Below are positions 56,146 to 63,716 of a DNA stretch of 64,000 bases, piece after piece. The notes beneath the pieces are model-generated. The model worked only from the letters and a program-made list of their open reading frames with translations, did no database searches and was not told where the DNA came from. The DNA comes from Cryobacterium suzukii (GTDB lineage Bacteria > Actinomycetota > Actinomycetes > Actinomycetales > Microbacteriaceae), in contig NZ_SOHJ01000014.1 in NCBI RefSeq assembly GCF_004403185.1, positions 124,001 to 188,000 on the forward strand, given 5' to 3'. Position numbers and translations under genes: made by a program. Positions within the stretch are counted from its first letter, which is position 1, and each line of letters opens with the position of its first letter.

Positions 56146-57189
56146 TTACGGATGGGCGCAGTTCGCGTTCAGCCAGTCGATCGCGCCGGCCCAGGTCGGA
56201 TCCTCGTCAACAGTTGCGGGGCCGGTTTGCTGGTCGGGTTCGATACCGTGTGGGTAGGTGAGCCCGGTGCGGTCCGCCATGCGGGATCCCGTCAGCACGA
56301 TAACCGCGCCGTCGGACATCGTCTTTACCGTGTTCCCGGTCGCGAAACCCGCGGTCGTCGTTTCTCCGAAAGTGCGCACGCCCGGTTGGCCCCGGAACGC
56401 CAGGAGTGTCGACTCGCCTGCGCTGGAGGTTTTTCCCTGCAGGACGGCGATGTTCCGACCGGCTTGCGATGAGCCGGTCACGGGTGATGTGGCAAGCGTT
56501 TCGGTTGATCCGTCGGATTCGTATGTTACTGCGGAGCCAGCAATGCGCACGACTTCCGACGTGCCATCCCTGCGAATGAACGACAACACGGCGCCTTGGG
56601 AGAGCAAGGGTGTCACAGCCCCGAGCATGGGGAAGGAATTGCCGCCCCCATTGCCGCGAAGATCCACGATCCACCCGCATCGCGCCCGCGCTTCCGCGTC
56701 TGAAATCCCCCGCGCACCAGCGTCGATGTAGGCCTGGTCTTCTCTGGTGTCGCTGCTACTGAACTCGGGAACATTGATGGCAGCGATGCTGCCCGTGGCA
56801 ACGCTGATGACCGGCCGATTCTTGCCCGTTGTCGGCAACTGGAACGAGGCCAACTGGCCTGCGGGCAGGACGAAGCGACTATGCACTTTTCCTCCGGCGG
56901 CCCACACTGCCCACATCAGTGAACTGTGGGTCTCCGCGATGGTCTCTGCGGAGGACGCGCTCGCCAGTGCGAGAGCTCGAGCTTCTTTCCACTTCTTGCC
57001 GGTGGCGTAGAGGCCGTTTTCATCCATGAAGTCGAGGGCAGACGCCACGTACGCGCGCACCGCGGGGTTTCCCGAGGGCGGAGGTTTGCCCAGCGCGACC
57101 GGCACGCAACCTGTCATAGAAACAGTCAGGCCTAAGACCAGTGCGACAAGAACGAGATCGCGGAGACCAGAGCGTCTACTGTCAGCCAT
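56146..57189 (-). CDS. S41-family peptidase-like lipoprotein
   Basis: 347 aa. Signal peptide with lipobox SMTGC. The peptidase region shows CGWIVDLRGNGGGNSFPMLG and the likely catalytic Ser in LQGKTSSAGESTLLAF, followed by FGETTTAGFATGN, as in tail-specific (Ctp) peptidases. No PDZ domain is evident. It would act outside the membrane; target unknown. It is divergent from the hydrolase at 57330. Confidence 0.85.
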   Translation of the reverse strand: MADSRRSGLRDLVLVALVLGLTVSMTGCVPVALGKPPPSGNPAVRAYVASALDFMDENGLYATGKKWKEARALALASASSAETIAETHSSLMWAVWAAGGKVHSRFVLPAGQLASFQLPTTGKNRPVISVATGSIAAINVPEFSSSDTREDQAYIDAGARGISDAEARARCGWIVDLRGNGGGNSFPMLGAVTPLLSQGAVLSFIRRDGTSEVVRIAGSAVTYESDGSTETLATSPVTGSSQAGRNIAVLQGKTSSAGESTLLAFRGQPGVRTFGETTTAGFATGNTVKTMSDGAVIVLTGSRMADRTGLTYPHGIEPDQQTGPATVDEDPTWAGAIDWLNANCAHP

Positions 57190-57329
57190 GGCACGTCCCC
57201 CAATGCAAAGCCCGCCCCAGTGGAGCCACTCGCCCTGTTTTGCCGCAAGCCTAGTGGACGCCTACTCGCGCCGCGCCGTTTCCCCGTTGATGGTTCGGCG
57301 AATTCAAGCGGTCGCATTAAACTTCGGGC

Positions 57330-58175
57330 ATGAACCCCGAGATTACGCAACTTCTAGACCGTTCGCGTTCAAGTTGGTCGGTACCTACCGAGCCCCGTTT
57401 GCTGCAAGCGCGCATTTGGCCGGCGCATGGATCAACGCCTGCTCCCGTCGTCGTGCTGTCGCACGGTACGGGGGGAGCGGGAGAGGACCTGGACTGGCTC
57501 GCGAAACCGCTCAACGACGCGGGATTCCTCGTAGCTTCGGTCGATCACCACGGTAACAGCTACAACGACGAGTACCTCGTCGAAGGATTCACGTTCGCGT
57601 GGGAGCGAGCGCGAGACATCACCCTCCTCATCGACCACCTCGTGGACGAGCATGACATAGATATTCGGCGCATCGGTGCTGCTGGATTCTCGTTCGGGGG
57701 CTACACCGTCACGGCGGTACTCGGCGGCAAGATTGACGTACACATCATGGATGCGATGTTCCAAGGACATATTCCCGCTCCTGATGTGCCGGAGTTTCCC
57801 GACCTAATCAAAACGCTGCGGAGCAAGTACTCCGATGCCGAGTTGACCTCGTTAGTAGAATCCGGTGCACGATCGATGACCGACACGCGTGTGCGGGCGG
57901 GGATCCTTTTGGCGCCCGCTATTGGGAGGCTCCTGATCCCCGAATCACTACAGCATATTTCTGCCCCGGTTTTGGTGCGCTGGGGGGATGCCGACGACAA
58001 CACGCCGCCGGAAGACAACGCTCTCCTTTACCGGGACCTTATTCCTCACGCTTATGGAGAGAGTCTTGGCTCGAATGTCGGGCATTACGTCTTCCTCGGC
58101 GACCGAGAGGACCCCACGGGTGTGCGACCACGCGTTGCAGCCGAAGCGGTCAAATTCTTTATGTCCAACCTCTGA
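57330..58175 (+). CDS. Alpha/beta hydrolase (dienelactone-hydrolase-like)
   Basis: 281 aa, no signal peptide. Oxyanion region VVLSHGTGGAGEDLDWL, nucleophile elbow GFSFGGYT, candidate Asp in RWGDADDNTPPEDN, and His in GSNVGHYVFLGD. Substrate unknown. TAAACT (57318-57323) six bases before ATG suggests leaderless transcription. Confidence 0.85.
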   Translation: MNPEITQLLDRSRSSWSVPTEPRLLQARIWPAHGSTPAPVVVLSHGTGGAGEDLDWLAKPLNDAGFLVASVDHHGNSYNDEYLVEGFTFAWERARDITLLIDHLVDEHDIDIRRIGAAGFSFGGYTVTAVLGGKIDVHIMDAMFQGHIPAPDVPEFPDLIKTLRSKYSDAELTSLVESGARSMTDTRVRAGILLAPAIGRLLIPESLQHISAPVLVRWGDADDNTPPEDNALLYRDLIPHAYGESLGSNVGHYVFLGDREDPTGVRPRVAAEAVKFFMSNL

Positions 58176-58284
58176 GAACTCCACCCAGGTGTAGGCACGC
58201 ACGCAAGAGGCGCGCGGGGGCAGTGAACCATCGATTCGATGGGCGATGATCGCGGCGTGGGACCGCTCAGAGCGGCGCAACCCG

Positions 58285-58752
58285 TCAACGACCGGCGAAA
58301 TCGGCGAACAAGACGCGCGGTGAGGCGGTGAACCCGGTGCGTTCGTAGAGGTGGATTGCCTCGGGGCTGGAGTGCACCGTGACGTGTTCCAGGCCCAGCT
58401 GTCGAGCTTTGTCCAGAACTGCCGCCATCATCGTGGCGCCGATGTCGGCGTTTCGTTCCTCGGGGACGACGTACACGCACTGCACATCTCCGGACGCACG
58501 ATCCGTGGCGCGCGGGCTTGGCACGCGGGGGAGCACGGCCAGCCAGGCCATGCCGACGAGTACTCCGCTGCGCACCGCCACGACCCGGTGATGCGTCTGG
58601 TCATGCTCGGCTGCGAAAGCCACTATGGACGCCACGAAGTTCTCTCGGCTCACGACCGGAACTCCGCCCCGTTCCACCACCCACCGCCAGCGCAATCCCG
58701 CGATTGCCTCCGTCTCGAGCGCTTCAGCTTCACGCACCACGATCTCCGTCAT
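58285..58752 (-). CDS. GNAT-family N-acetyltransferase
   Basis: 155 aa. GNAT fold with the acetyl-CoA region VQCVYVVPEERNADIGATMM and the C-terminal LYERTGFTASPRVLF. Substrate unknown. It follows the RES-domain gene on the same strand with a 35-bp gap, so the two may be co-transcribed. Confidence 0.85.
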   Translation of the reverse strand: MTEIVVREAEALETEAIAGLRWRWVVERGGVPVVSRENFVASIVAFAAEHDQTHHRVVAVRSGVLVGMAWLAVLPRVPSPRATDRASGDVQCVYVVPEERNADIGATMMAAVLDKARQLGLEHVTVHSSPEAIHLYERTGFTASPRVLFADFAGR

Positions 58753-58787
58753 CTCGCCAGTCTGCCCGATCGCTCAGCGAATGGAGG

Positions 58788-59288
58788 TCAGGCGAGAGCC
58801 ACGCGTGGCGCATCGGCAGAGTTCCACCTGAATAGCGTGAGATGCCAAAGCCCAGGGCGCTTGCGAGAAGGATCGATGAGGCCAGTCGCTCCGAGACTCT
58901 CCAGTCGACGGCGAACGTTCCACGACGAGGGCTCGCCGCCTTTATTCGCAATGTCCTGCCAAGGCGCGACTGCGTCTGCAAGGTTGACGCCGGCCACAAG
59001 GAGTATGGCCGGGTCTCGGAGATCGACAATGTTATTTGCCTCTACGTGAAATTTGAGCAAGACGAGCTCGTCGACACGACCCTGAGTATGGGCGCTCATT
59101 GCTGCGTCGACTCCCTCGGGAGATGAGCTCAGATACAGAGTCCGTTGATTCGGTTCCGAGTACCTGCCGGCCAGACGCGAACCAAGAAGCGCCGCATCTT
59201 TATACGCAGGGTTTACGGCGCGATAGAACGATCCAGACACACTGGACCAGACATCACCGACCTGTTCCACCAAGGGTTCACCCGACAC
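58788..59288 (-). CDS. RES-domain protein (possible NAD-degrading toxin, no partner seen)
   Basis: 166 aa. The RES signature region is visible: FYRAVNPAYKDAA, RLAGRYSEPNQRTLYLSSSP (Arg and Tyr of the NAD site), and a Ser/Trp-containing C-terminus. RES toxins such as MbcT deplete NAD+ and are usually paired with an Xre/MbcA antitoxin. No antitoxin gene is adjacent on either side. GTG at 59288 follows GGGGAG by six bases. Confidence 0.78.
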   Translation of the reverse strand: MSGEPLVEQVGDVWSSVSGSFYRAVNPAYKDAALLGSRLAGRYSEPNQRTLYLSSSPEGVDAAMSAHTQGRVDELVLLKFHVEANNIVDLRDPAILLVAGVNLADAVAPWQDIANKGGEPSSWNVRRRLESLGATGLIDPSRKRPGLWHLTLFRWNSADAPRVALA

Positions 59289-59447
59289 TATTTACTCCCC
59301 AGACCGTCTCGACCGGTCCCTTTCGACGCTACCGGATGTACCGATTGCCAGGGACCTTCCCGCAAAGGGTTGGCCATGCGGCGCATCTTTGAGCCCACGA
59401 GTTGGGACTCGAGCGGGCGTTGGCTGTCGAAAGTTGTCACCGTCCGC

Positions 59448-59467
59448 TATATTAATGACATGTCATT
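59448..59467 (+). promoter_or_regulatory. -10 box and palindromic operator over the hydrolase start codon
   Basis: TATATT (59448-59453) is six bases before ATG. The perfect 14-bp palindrome AATGACATGTCATT (59454-59467) includes the start codon; TGTCAT recurs 14 bp downstream. This suits autoregulation by the MarR-type regulator encoded second in the operon. Confidence 0.55.
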
Positions 59468-60245
59468 GAATAACGTGTCATCTAATATCGGTGTTTCAGC
59501 GCGACCGACAGTTGTGTGCGTGCCATGCTTTTCGGGTGCGTCGTGGGATCTCAAGGTCCTCACCGGTCTCGACGGTCTTGCAACACGCACCATGCGACTG
59601 CCCGATGACATTGCTAGTGTCGACACTTACGCCAACGTTCTGGCCGAACAGATTCAAGACCTCGACTCATTTATTCTGGTGGGCGATTCCTTCGGTGCCG
59701 TCATCAGCCTTGCACTTGCCGCCCGCCAGCCGAAAGGCCTCGTGGGACTCGTGCTTTCCGGAGGCTTCGCCGCAAACCCTCTGCCAAGGTGGAAAAGCGT
59801 CGCTGCGAGGCTGTCCCGGTTTGCCAACGGAGCCCTTTATCGGCACGGCACGCTCCGATTTCATGCCTTCCAGCTCGCTTCACCCTTTGACGCCGCGGCA
59901 GAAGTACCGCACGCTCAAAACGACTACCGCAACCTCTTTGTGCAGAACACTTCGCGATCGAGCTACACCGCACGAGTGACGTCCGTCACAGAATTCAATG
60001 TGCTCGACGACCTGGACCAGATTCGTGTGCCCACACTCGTGCTCACACCGGCAGATGACCGACTGGTCGGCGCAGAAGCTGCTCGCCAGCTGTTGGACGG
60101 AATCCGTCAGTCGTCGGAAATCGTGTTGCCCGAAACCGGCCACATGTTCCGTTTCACGCACCCCACCCTGTATTCGAACACCGTCCGCGCTTTCGTGGAC
60201 AGCCTTCTGTCGGTCGACGCGTCGGCCAAAGCGGTCGCATCGTGA
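59460..60245 (+). CDS. Alpha/beta hydrolase co-transcribed with a MarR regulator
   Basis: 261 aa. Nucleophile elbow VGDSFGAVISLAL, candidate acid in TPADDRLVG, and His in LPETGHMFRF. No signal peptide. Substrate unknown. ATG at 59460 fits the promoter and palindrome; the open frame upstream is antisense to the RES gene and spurious. The stop overlaps the MarR start (GTGA). Confidence 0.85.
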   Translation: MSLNNVSSNIGVSARPTVVCVPCFSGASWDLKVLTGLDGLATRTMRLPDDIASVDTYANVLAEQIQDLDSFILVGDSFGAVISLALAARQPKGLVGLVLSGGFAANPLPRWKSVAARLSRFANGALYRHGTLRFHAFQLASPFDAAAEVPHAQNDYRNLFVQNTSRSSYTARVTSVTEFNVLDDLDQIRVPTLVLTPADDRLVGAEAARQLLDGIRQSSEIVLPETGHMFRFTHPTLYSNTVRAFVDSLLSVDASAKAVAS

Positions 60246-60706
60246 ATTCAGCCGAAGAGCTGCGCTACCTTGTTCTCGCAGCCCAGCGCGAAGGCAACCG
60301 AATCCTTCTCGATCTGCTTCGGCCCCTCGGTGTGTCACCGTCCCAAGCTGAGGTAATTCGCGTGCTGGCCGACCACGGCCCACTCTCCCTCGTCGAACTC
60401 GGTGCGCTGCTCGTGTGTGAGACCGGCAGCCCCAGCCGTCTGGTGAACGGTTTAGTGGCCGCGACCCTGCTCGAGCGAATACCAGCGCTCGACGACCGGC
60501 GGCGGGTCATCCTCTCCCTGACGGATGCCGGTCGAGTCAAGGACGTTGGGATTCGAGGGGTCGAAGCGACACTTCACGGCTTCATCGAGCAGTCGCTGAC
60601 CGTTGGCGAAATTGAGAGTGTCAACGCCATTCTGGGCAAGTTTGTTTCCGGACGCCCGGCCGGGATAGCAGTCGTGAAACGTTCGGCTGCTCCCCGTCCG
60701 CGCTGA
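60242..60706 (+). CDS. MarR-family regulator
   Basis: 154 aa winged-HTH protein: GVSPSQAEVIRVLADHGPLS, recognition region GSPSRLVNGLVAATLLER, and wing PALDDRRRVILSLTDAG. Overlap with the hydrolase gene implies coupled translation. It probably binds the palindrome at 59454-59467; the hydrolase substrate could be its ligand (inference). Confidence 0.88.
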   Translation: MNSAEELRYLVLAAQREGNRILLDLLRPLGVSPSQAEVIRVLADHGPLSLVELGALLVCETGSPSRLVNGLVAATLLERIPALDDRRRVILSLTDAGRVKDVGIRGVEATLHGFIEQSLTVGEIESVNAILGKFVSGRPAGIAVVKRSAAPRPR

Positions 60707-60761
60707 TGTGCATCCACATCAACTGGGATAGCGCGGAGAGACCGTGCCTGAGACAGGAAAC

Positions 60762-61019
60762 TCAACGAGAAACTGTTCGTCGCAAGAATCGATGTGTGAA
60801 GTAAGCCAAAGCGCAGAGACTGAGGATCCCGAATACCCACGTCCCCTCGTATCCCAAGAGAGGTCCGCTGACACACGTGCTCACCGCACCCGATTCCGCG
60901 GTGTAATCCGTGCACTCGCCTACGGTAAATCCGATGAGGAAGACGTTGACCACGACCACAAGCAGGCTCGCGATGACCCATCGAGTCCTCGGCTCGGCTT
61001 TGCGCAACGTTGTCGGCAT
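60762..61019 (-). CDS. Small two-helix membrane protein of unknown function
   Basis: 85 aa. Two hydrophobic segments (WVIASLLVVVVNVFLIGFTV and WVFGILSLCALAYFTHRFL) flank an external loop with two Cys. Basic residues sit at both ends, so both termini are probably inside. Family not recognised. Confidence 0.6.
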   Translation of the reverse strand: MPTTLRKAEPRTRWVIASLLVVVVNVFLIGFTVGECTDYTAESGAVSTCVSGPLLGYEGTWVFGILSLCALAYFTHRFLRRTVSR

Positions 61020-61431
61020 GCCGAAAGACTAATCCCAGCTTTGCGCATACACCGGCCGTTCTCAGCATCGAGACCGAAACGTGCGCCGGGGCTTTCCTTC
61101 CGGGTTGAGGGATTGCGCGGCGGGCGTTCCGCTCAGGGTTCGGCTTCCGGGCACCGAACGTCGGACTTGCGGGCTGGAATCAGACCACATCTCCCAAGGA
61201 AGTGTCTTGTCACCAACGAGCCTCAAAACTCATGGGATTTAGTCCAGATGCGCTACGAGACACCCTCTGTGATCAGCTCGCGGACGACCGTGACTAGGCT
61301 GGCGGTACTGAGCGAGTGGCAGGGAATCGGCGGCGTTGCTACAGTAAGCGACCGCACGACTTCGCCTGCCAAGAGCGGCGGCTTCGACTTGCTGACCCTC
61401 GGGTCCGCGCTTATGACTTTCGTGCTGACCT
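61020..61431. other. Gap without a convincing gene
   Basis: About 410 bp of lower G+C. A plus-strand frame contains a hydrophobic stretch (LLTLGSALMTFVLTFMLV, about 61390-61440), but it has no good start or ribosome binding site and no recognisable relatives. Confidence 0.5.
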
Positions 61432-61626
61432 TTATGCTCGTCCGCCAGAGGTTTTCGGCAAGCTCAAGCGCGCAGCCGCCAGCCCCGCGTGCTCTTGCTC
61501 GTCATAAATCATTCGACGAAAATAGTCCTGTCTCAGGACGGCGGTTGGTCCGGGGAGCTCCGACTGTAGTCGGGCCGCGATGGTGCTCTTCCCGGAGCCG
61601 GAGTTTCCGCGAAGAACGATCAGCAT
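61432..61626 (-). pseudogene. Truncated P-loop kinase fragment
   Basis: Begins MLIVLRGNSGSGKSTIAARL, the start of a zeta-toxin/AAA-type nucleotide kinase family normally about 170-190 aa. QDYFRRMIYDEQEHAG follows as expected. The frame then loses similarity and stops after 64 aa; no other frame downstream continues the family. It is probably a 3'-truncated remnant. Confidence 0.55.
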
Positions 61627-62016
61627 AATTCGACAGTAATGGACTCGACTCATGGCACTTCAACACCCAAGCTCATGGATTCTTCGAGGCTGCAGGCTGC
61701 AGCCTTCACGCCAGTCAATATCGTTTTCGAGAAGCTGCTGATTTAGCGCTCGACCAAGGCAAATCGAATATCGCCGAATCGACTCTGCGGATGCCCCAGT
61801 TCCGCGCGTCAGGGATTCCTAATAGAGTCGGCACAAGGTGGATTGATCAGGTCGCCCCTCCCGAGAAGGGTGACCATCAGGCTCATGAACAGGGTCGCCA
61901 GGGCGGTATTCACGATCGCCATGGCTATGGTCCAACGCCCGACGATAAAGATGAATCGGCGAATTCAACAGCTGCTTTAAAGGTTGAACGTCACGCTGTG
62001 CGCGTTGTCCGGGCGC
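61627..62016. other. Gap with a small hydrophobic ORF remnant
   Basis: No intact gene. The only protein-like signal is the minus-strand hydrophobic frame at 61809-61922. Confidence 0.5.
61809..61922 (-). pseudogene. Small hydrophobic ORF, possible membrane-protein remnant
   Basis: From ATG at 61922 it reads MAIVNTALATLFMSLMVTLL then a short tail (37 aa). The same frame extends upstream for 15 more codons (including RRFIFIVGRW) to a TGA without a usual start. It resembles the end of a membrane protein. Low support. Confidence 0.25.
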
Positions 62017-62787
62017 TTATCGGCGGGGTCGGGTGAGTACGATCGGGCCATTGTCCGTTATTGCGATGGTGTGTTCTGAATGCGCGGTGCGGCTTCCGTC
62101 GGCGCTGCGCAGTGTCCAGCCGTCGGGGTCCATCCGGAGTTTGTCGGTGCCGCGCATGAACCACGGCTCGATCGCGATGACGAGTCCTGGCTTGAGCGGG
62201 AAGCCGCGGCCGGCCCGTCCGTTGTTGGGAATGTGCGGGTCGCCGTGCATCGTGCGGCCAACGCCGTGCCCGCCGAACTCCACGTTGACGCTGAGGCCCG
62301 CCGCCTGCGCCACGCTTCCGACCGCGTAGGAGATGTCGCCGATCTTGTTGCCCACCACCGCAGCGGCGATCCCAGCGTCCAGGGCCGTCTCGGTGAGGGC
62401 AATGAGCTCGAGATCTTCTGGGCGGGCTGTGCCGACCACGACGCTGATCGCGGAGTCCGCAACCCACCCGTTCGTGTTGGCTGCGAAGTCGAGGCTGAGC
62501 AGGTCACCATCGTGCAGGCGATAGGGGGTGGGTTTGCCGTGCAGCACGGCGTCGTTGACCGAGGTGCACAGCACGTATCCGAAGGGCCCGGATCCAAACG
62601 ATGGCGCGTAATCCAGGTAGCAGGATTCGGCACCTCGTCGCCGAATGAGGTCGTGAGCGAATGCATCCAGCTCCAGCAGACTCACGCCGACGGTGGCACG
62701 TTCTTTCAGCGCGGCGAGTGTTGAGGCAACGAATTCACCGGCTACCTGCATCTCGTCGATTTCGCCTGGTGTGCGCAATTCGATCAT
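62017..62787 (-). CDS. map: Type I methionine aminopeptidase
   Basis: 256 aa. Metal ligands: Asp in LLSLDFA, Asp in WVADSAIS, His in GGHGVGRTMH, Glu in LVIAIEPWF, and Glu in AHSEHTIAI. It removes N-terminal Met from new proteins. ATG follows GGAG. It is not in the usual secY-adk-map-infA setting, so it may be an additional copy. Confidence 0.93.
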   Translation of the reverse strand: MIELRTPGEIDEMQVAGEFVASTLAALKERATVGVSLLELDAFAHDLIRRRGAESCYLDYAPSFGSGPFGYVLCTSVNDAVLHGKPTPYRLHDGDLLSLDFAANTNGWVADSAISVVVGTARPEDLELIALTETALDAGIAAAVVGNKIGDISYAVGSVAQAAGLSVNVEFGGHGVGRTMHGDPHIPNNGRAGRGFPLKPGLVIAIEPWFMRGTDKLRMDPDGWTLRSADGSRTAHSEHTIAITDNGPIVLTRPRR

Positions 62788-62835
62788 CTCGAAAACTCCG
62801 ATCTTGGTGTGCCGGCACGGATGGCGTTCCAGCTG

Positions 62836-62859
62836 GTACTGGTATTATTATACCGGTAC
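62836..62859. promoter_or_regulatory. Palindromic operator between map and the Xre gene
   Basis: GTACTGGTAT (62836-62845) and ATACCGGTAC (62850-62859) form a 10-bp inverted repeat with one mismatch around TATT. It lies 14 bp before the Xre ATG and 49 bp before the map start, in an AT-rich patch, a likely autoregulatory site. Confidence 0.55.
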
Positions 62860-62872
62860 TATCATTGGCGTC

Positions 62873-63187
62873 ATGGTTCGAGTTCCTCTCACGACCGCCC
62901 AGATCAAACGCGGGCAAGACCTTGGCGCTGCGCTACGGATAGCGCGCGGCCCACGAACAATGGTTGACGTCGCGTCACGTGCTGCGCTCTCCGTCGAGAC
63001 ACTACGCAAAATCGAAACAGGGCGCAGCCCTTCGCCAGAATTCTTCACGGTCCTGCAAATTTGTTCAGCCTTAGGTATCACAATGGATGGTTTACTACCG
63101 TGCTGTGTTGAGCCTGAACGCGCCGGATCAGTCTGTGCGGAGGCCGTAGGTGAGCAGGGCGTTGCCCTTGCTGGTCATCAAGGATGA
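62873..63187 (+). CDS. Xre-family helix-turn-helix regulator
   Basis: 104 aa. HTH region: LGAALRIARGPRTMVDVASR, then LSVETLRKIETGRSPSPEFF, as in Xre/Cro proteins. The last 20-25 residues are read antisense to the 3' end of the DHFR-like gene (63128-63187) and look unconserved. It is divergent from map across the palindrome at 62836-62859. Confidence 0.8.
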   Translation: MVRVPLTTAQIKRGQDLGAALRIARGPRTMVDVASRAALSVETLRKIETGRSPSPEFFTVLQICSALGITMDGLLPCCVEPERAGSVCAEAVGEQGVALAGHQG

Positions 63188-63679
63188 CTGCAGCGTCAGC
63201 CGAGTCACCGGGTCGGTCGGCTCGAACAAATGACGTCCCTCGCCCGCCACTACTGGGTGTGTCATGAGGGTGAGCGAGTCGAGCAGCCCGACAAACAAGA
63301 GCTGTCGCACCAGCGAGATGCCTCCGACCAGGCAAATCTCGCCGCCCTCTGTGTTCTTTAGCTCTGTCACGAATTCGTTGAGGTCGCCGGTGATGAGCGT
63401 TGAATTCTGCCACGCCAGGTCACCAGTCAGTGTGCGCGAGGCGACGAATTTCGGCACCGGATTGATGAATGCTCCGAACGGATCGTCGTTCTCAGCGCTG
63501 GGCCAGTAGCCGGCCCACTGCTCATAGCCGACTCGCCCGAGCAGCACCGTGTCGACGCGGTTCATCATGGCGGTCATCTCAAGACCCAGCTCCTCGTCAA
63601 AGCTGTCGAACTGCCAGAGGTTTGGCGACTCGACCACGCCATCGAGAGACATGAACAGGCCGGCGGTCAGTTTTCGCAT
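63128..63679 (-). CDS. Dihydrofolate-reductase-fold (RibD C-terminal-like) protein
   Basis: 183 aa. RKLTAGLFMSLDGVVESPNL, VDTVLLGRVGYEQWAGYW, and EICLVGGISLVRQLL are typical of the stand-alone RibD_C family in actinobacteria. These proteins bind NADPH; the substrate is generally unknown. Its 3' end overlaps the Xre gene tail by 60 bp. Confidence 0.88.
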   Translation of the reverse strand: MRKLTAGLFMSLDGVVESPNLWQFDSFDEELGLEMTAMMNRVDTVLLGRVGYEQWAGYWPSAENDDPFGAFINPVPKFVASRTLTGDLAWQNSTLITGDLNEFVTELKNTEGGEICLVGGISLVRQLLFVGLLDSLTLMTHPVVAGEGRHLFEPTDPVTRLTLQSSLMTSKGNALLTYGLRTD

Positions 63680-63716
63680 CAGATTTCTCCCAAGGTCGGT
63701 GGAATGTTAGTACGGT

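Noticed and set aside
58228..58242. Palindrome CCATCGATTCGATGG between convergent genes as an operator
   Set aside because: It is perfect but lies between gene ends, not near a promoter. It may simply be part of a transcript end.
61249..61628. Plus-strand membrane-protein ORF
   Set aside because: It has one hydrophobic stretch, but no ribosome binding site, it runs antisense to the kinase fragment, and its tail is shadow-like.
55973..63716. Attachment-site repeat of the tRNA 3' end marking an integrated element
   Set aside because: I searched for the tRNA 3' end downstream by eye and found no second copy, and there is no integrase gene.
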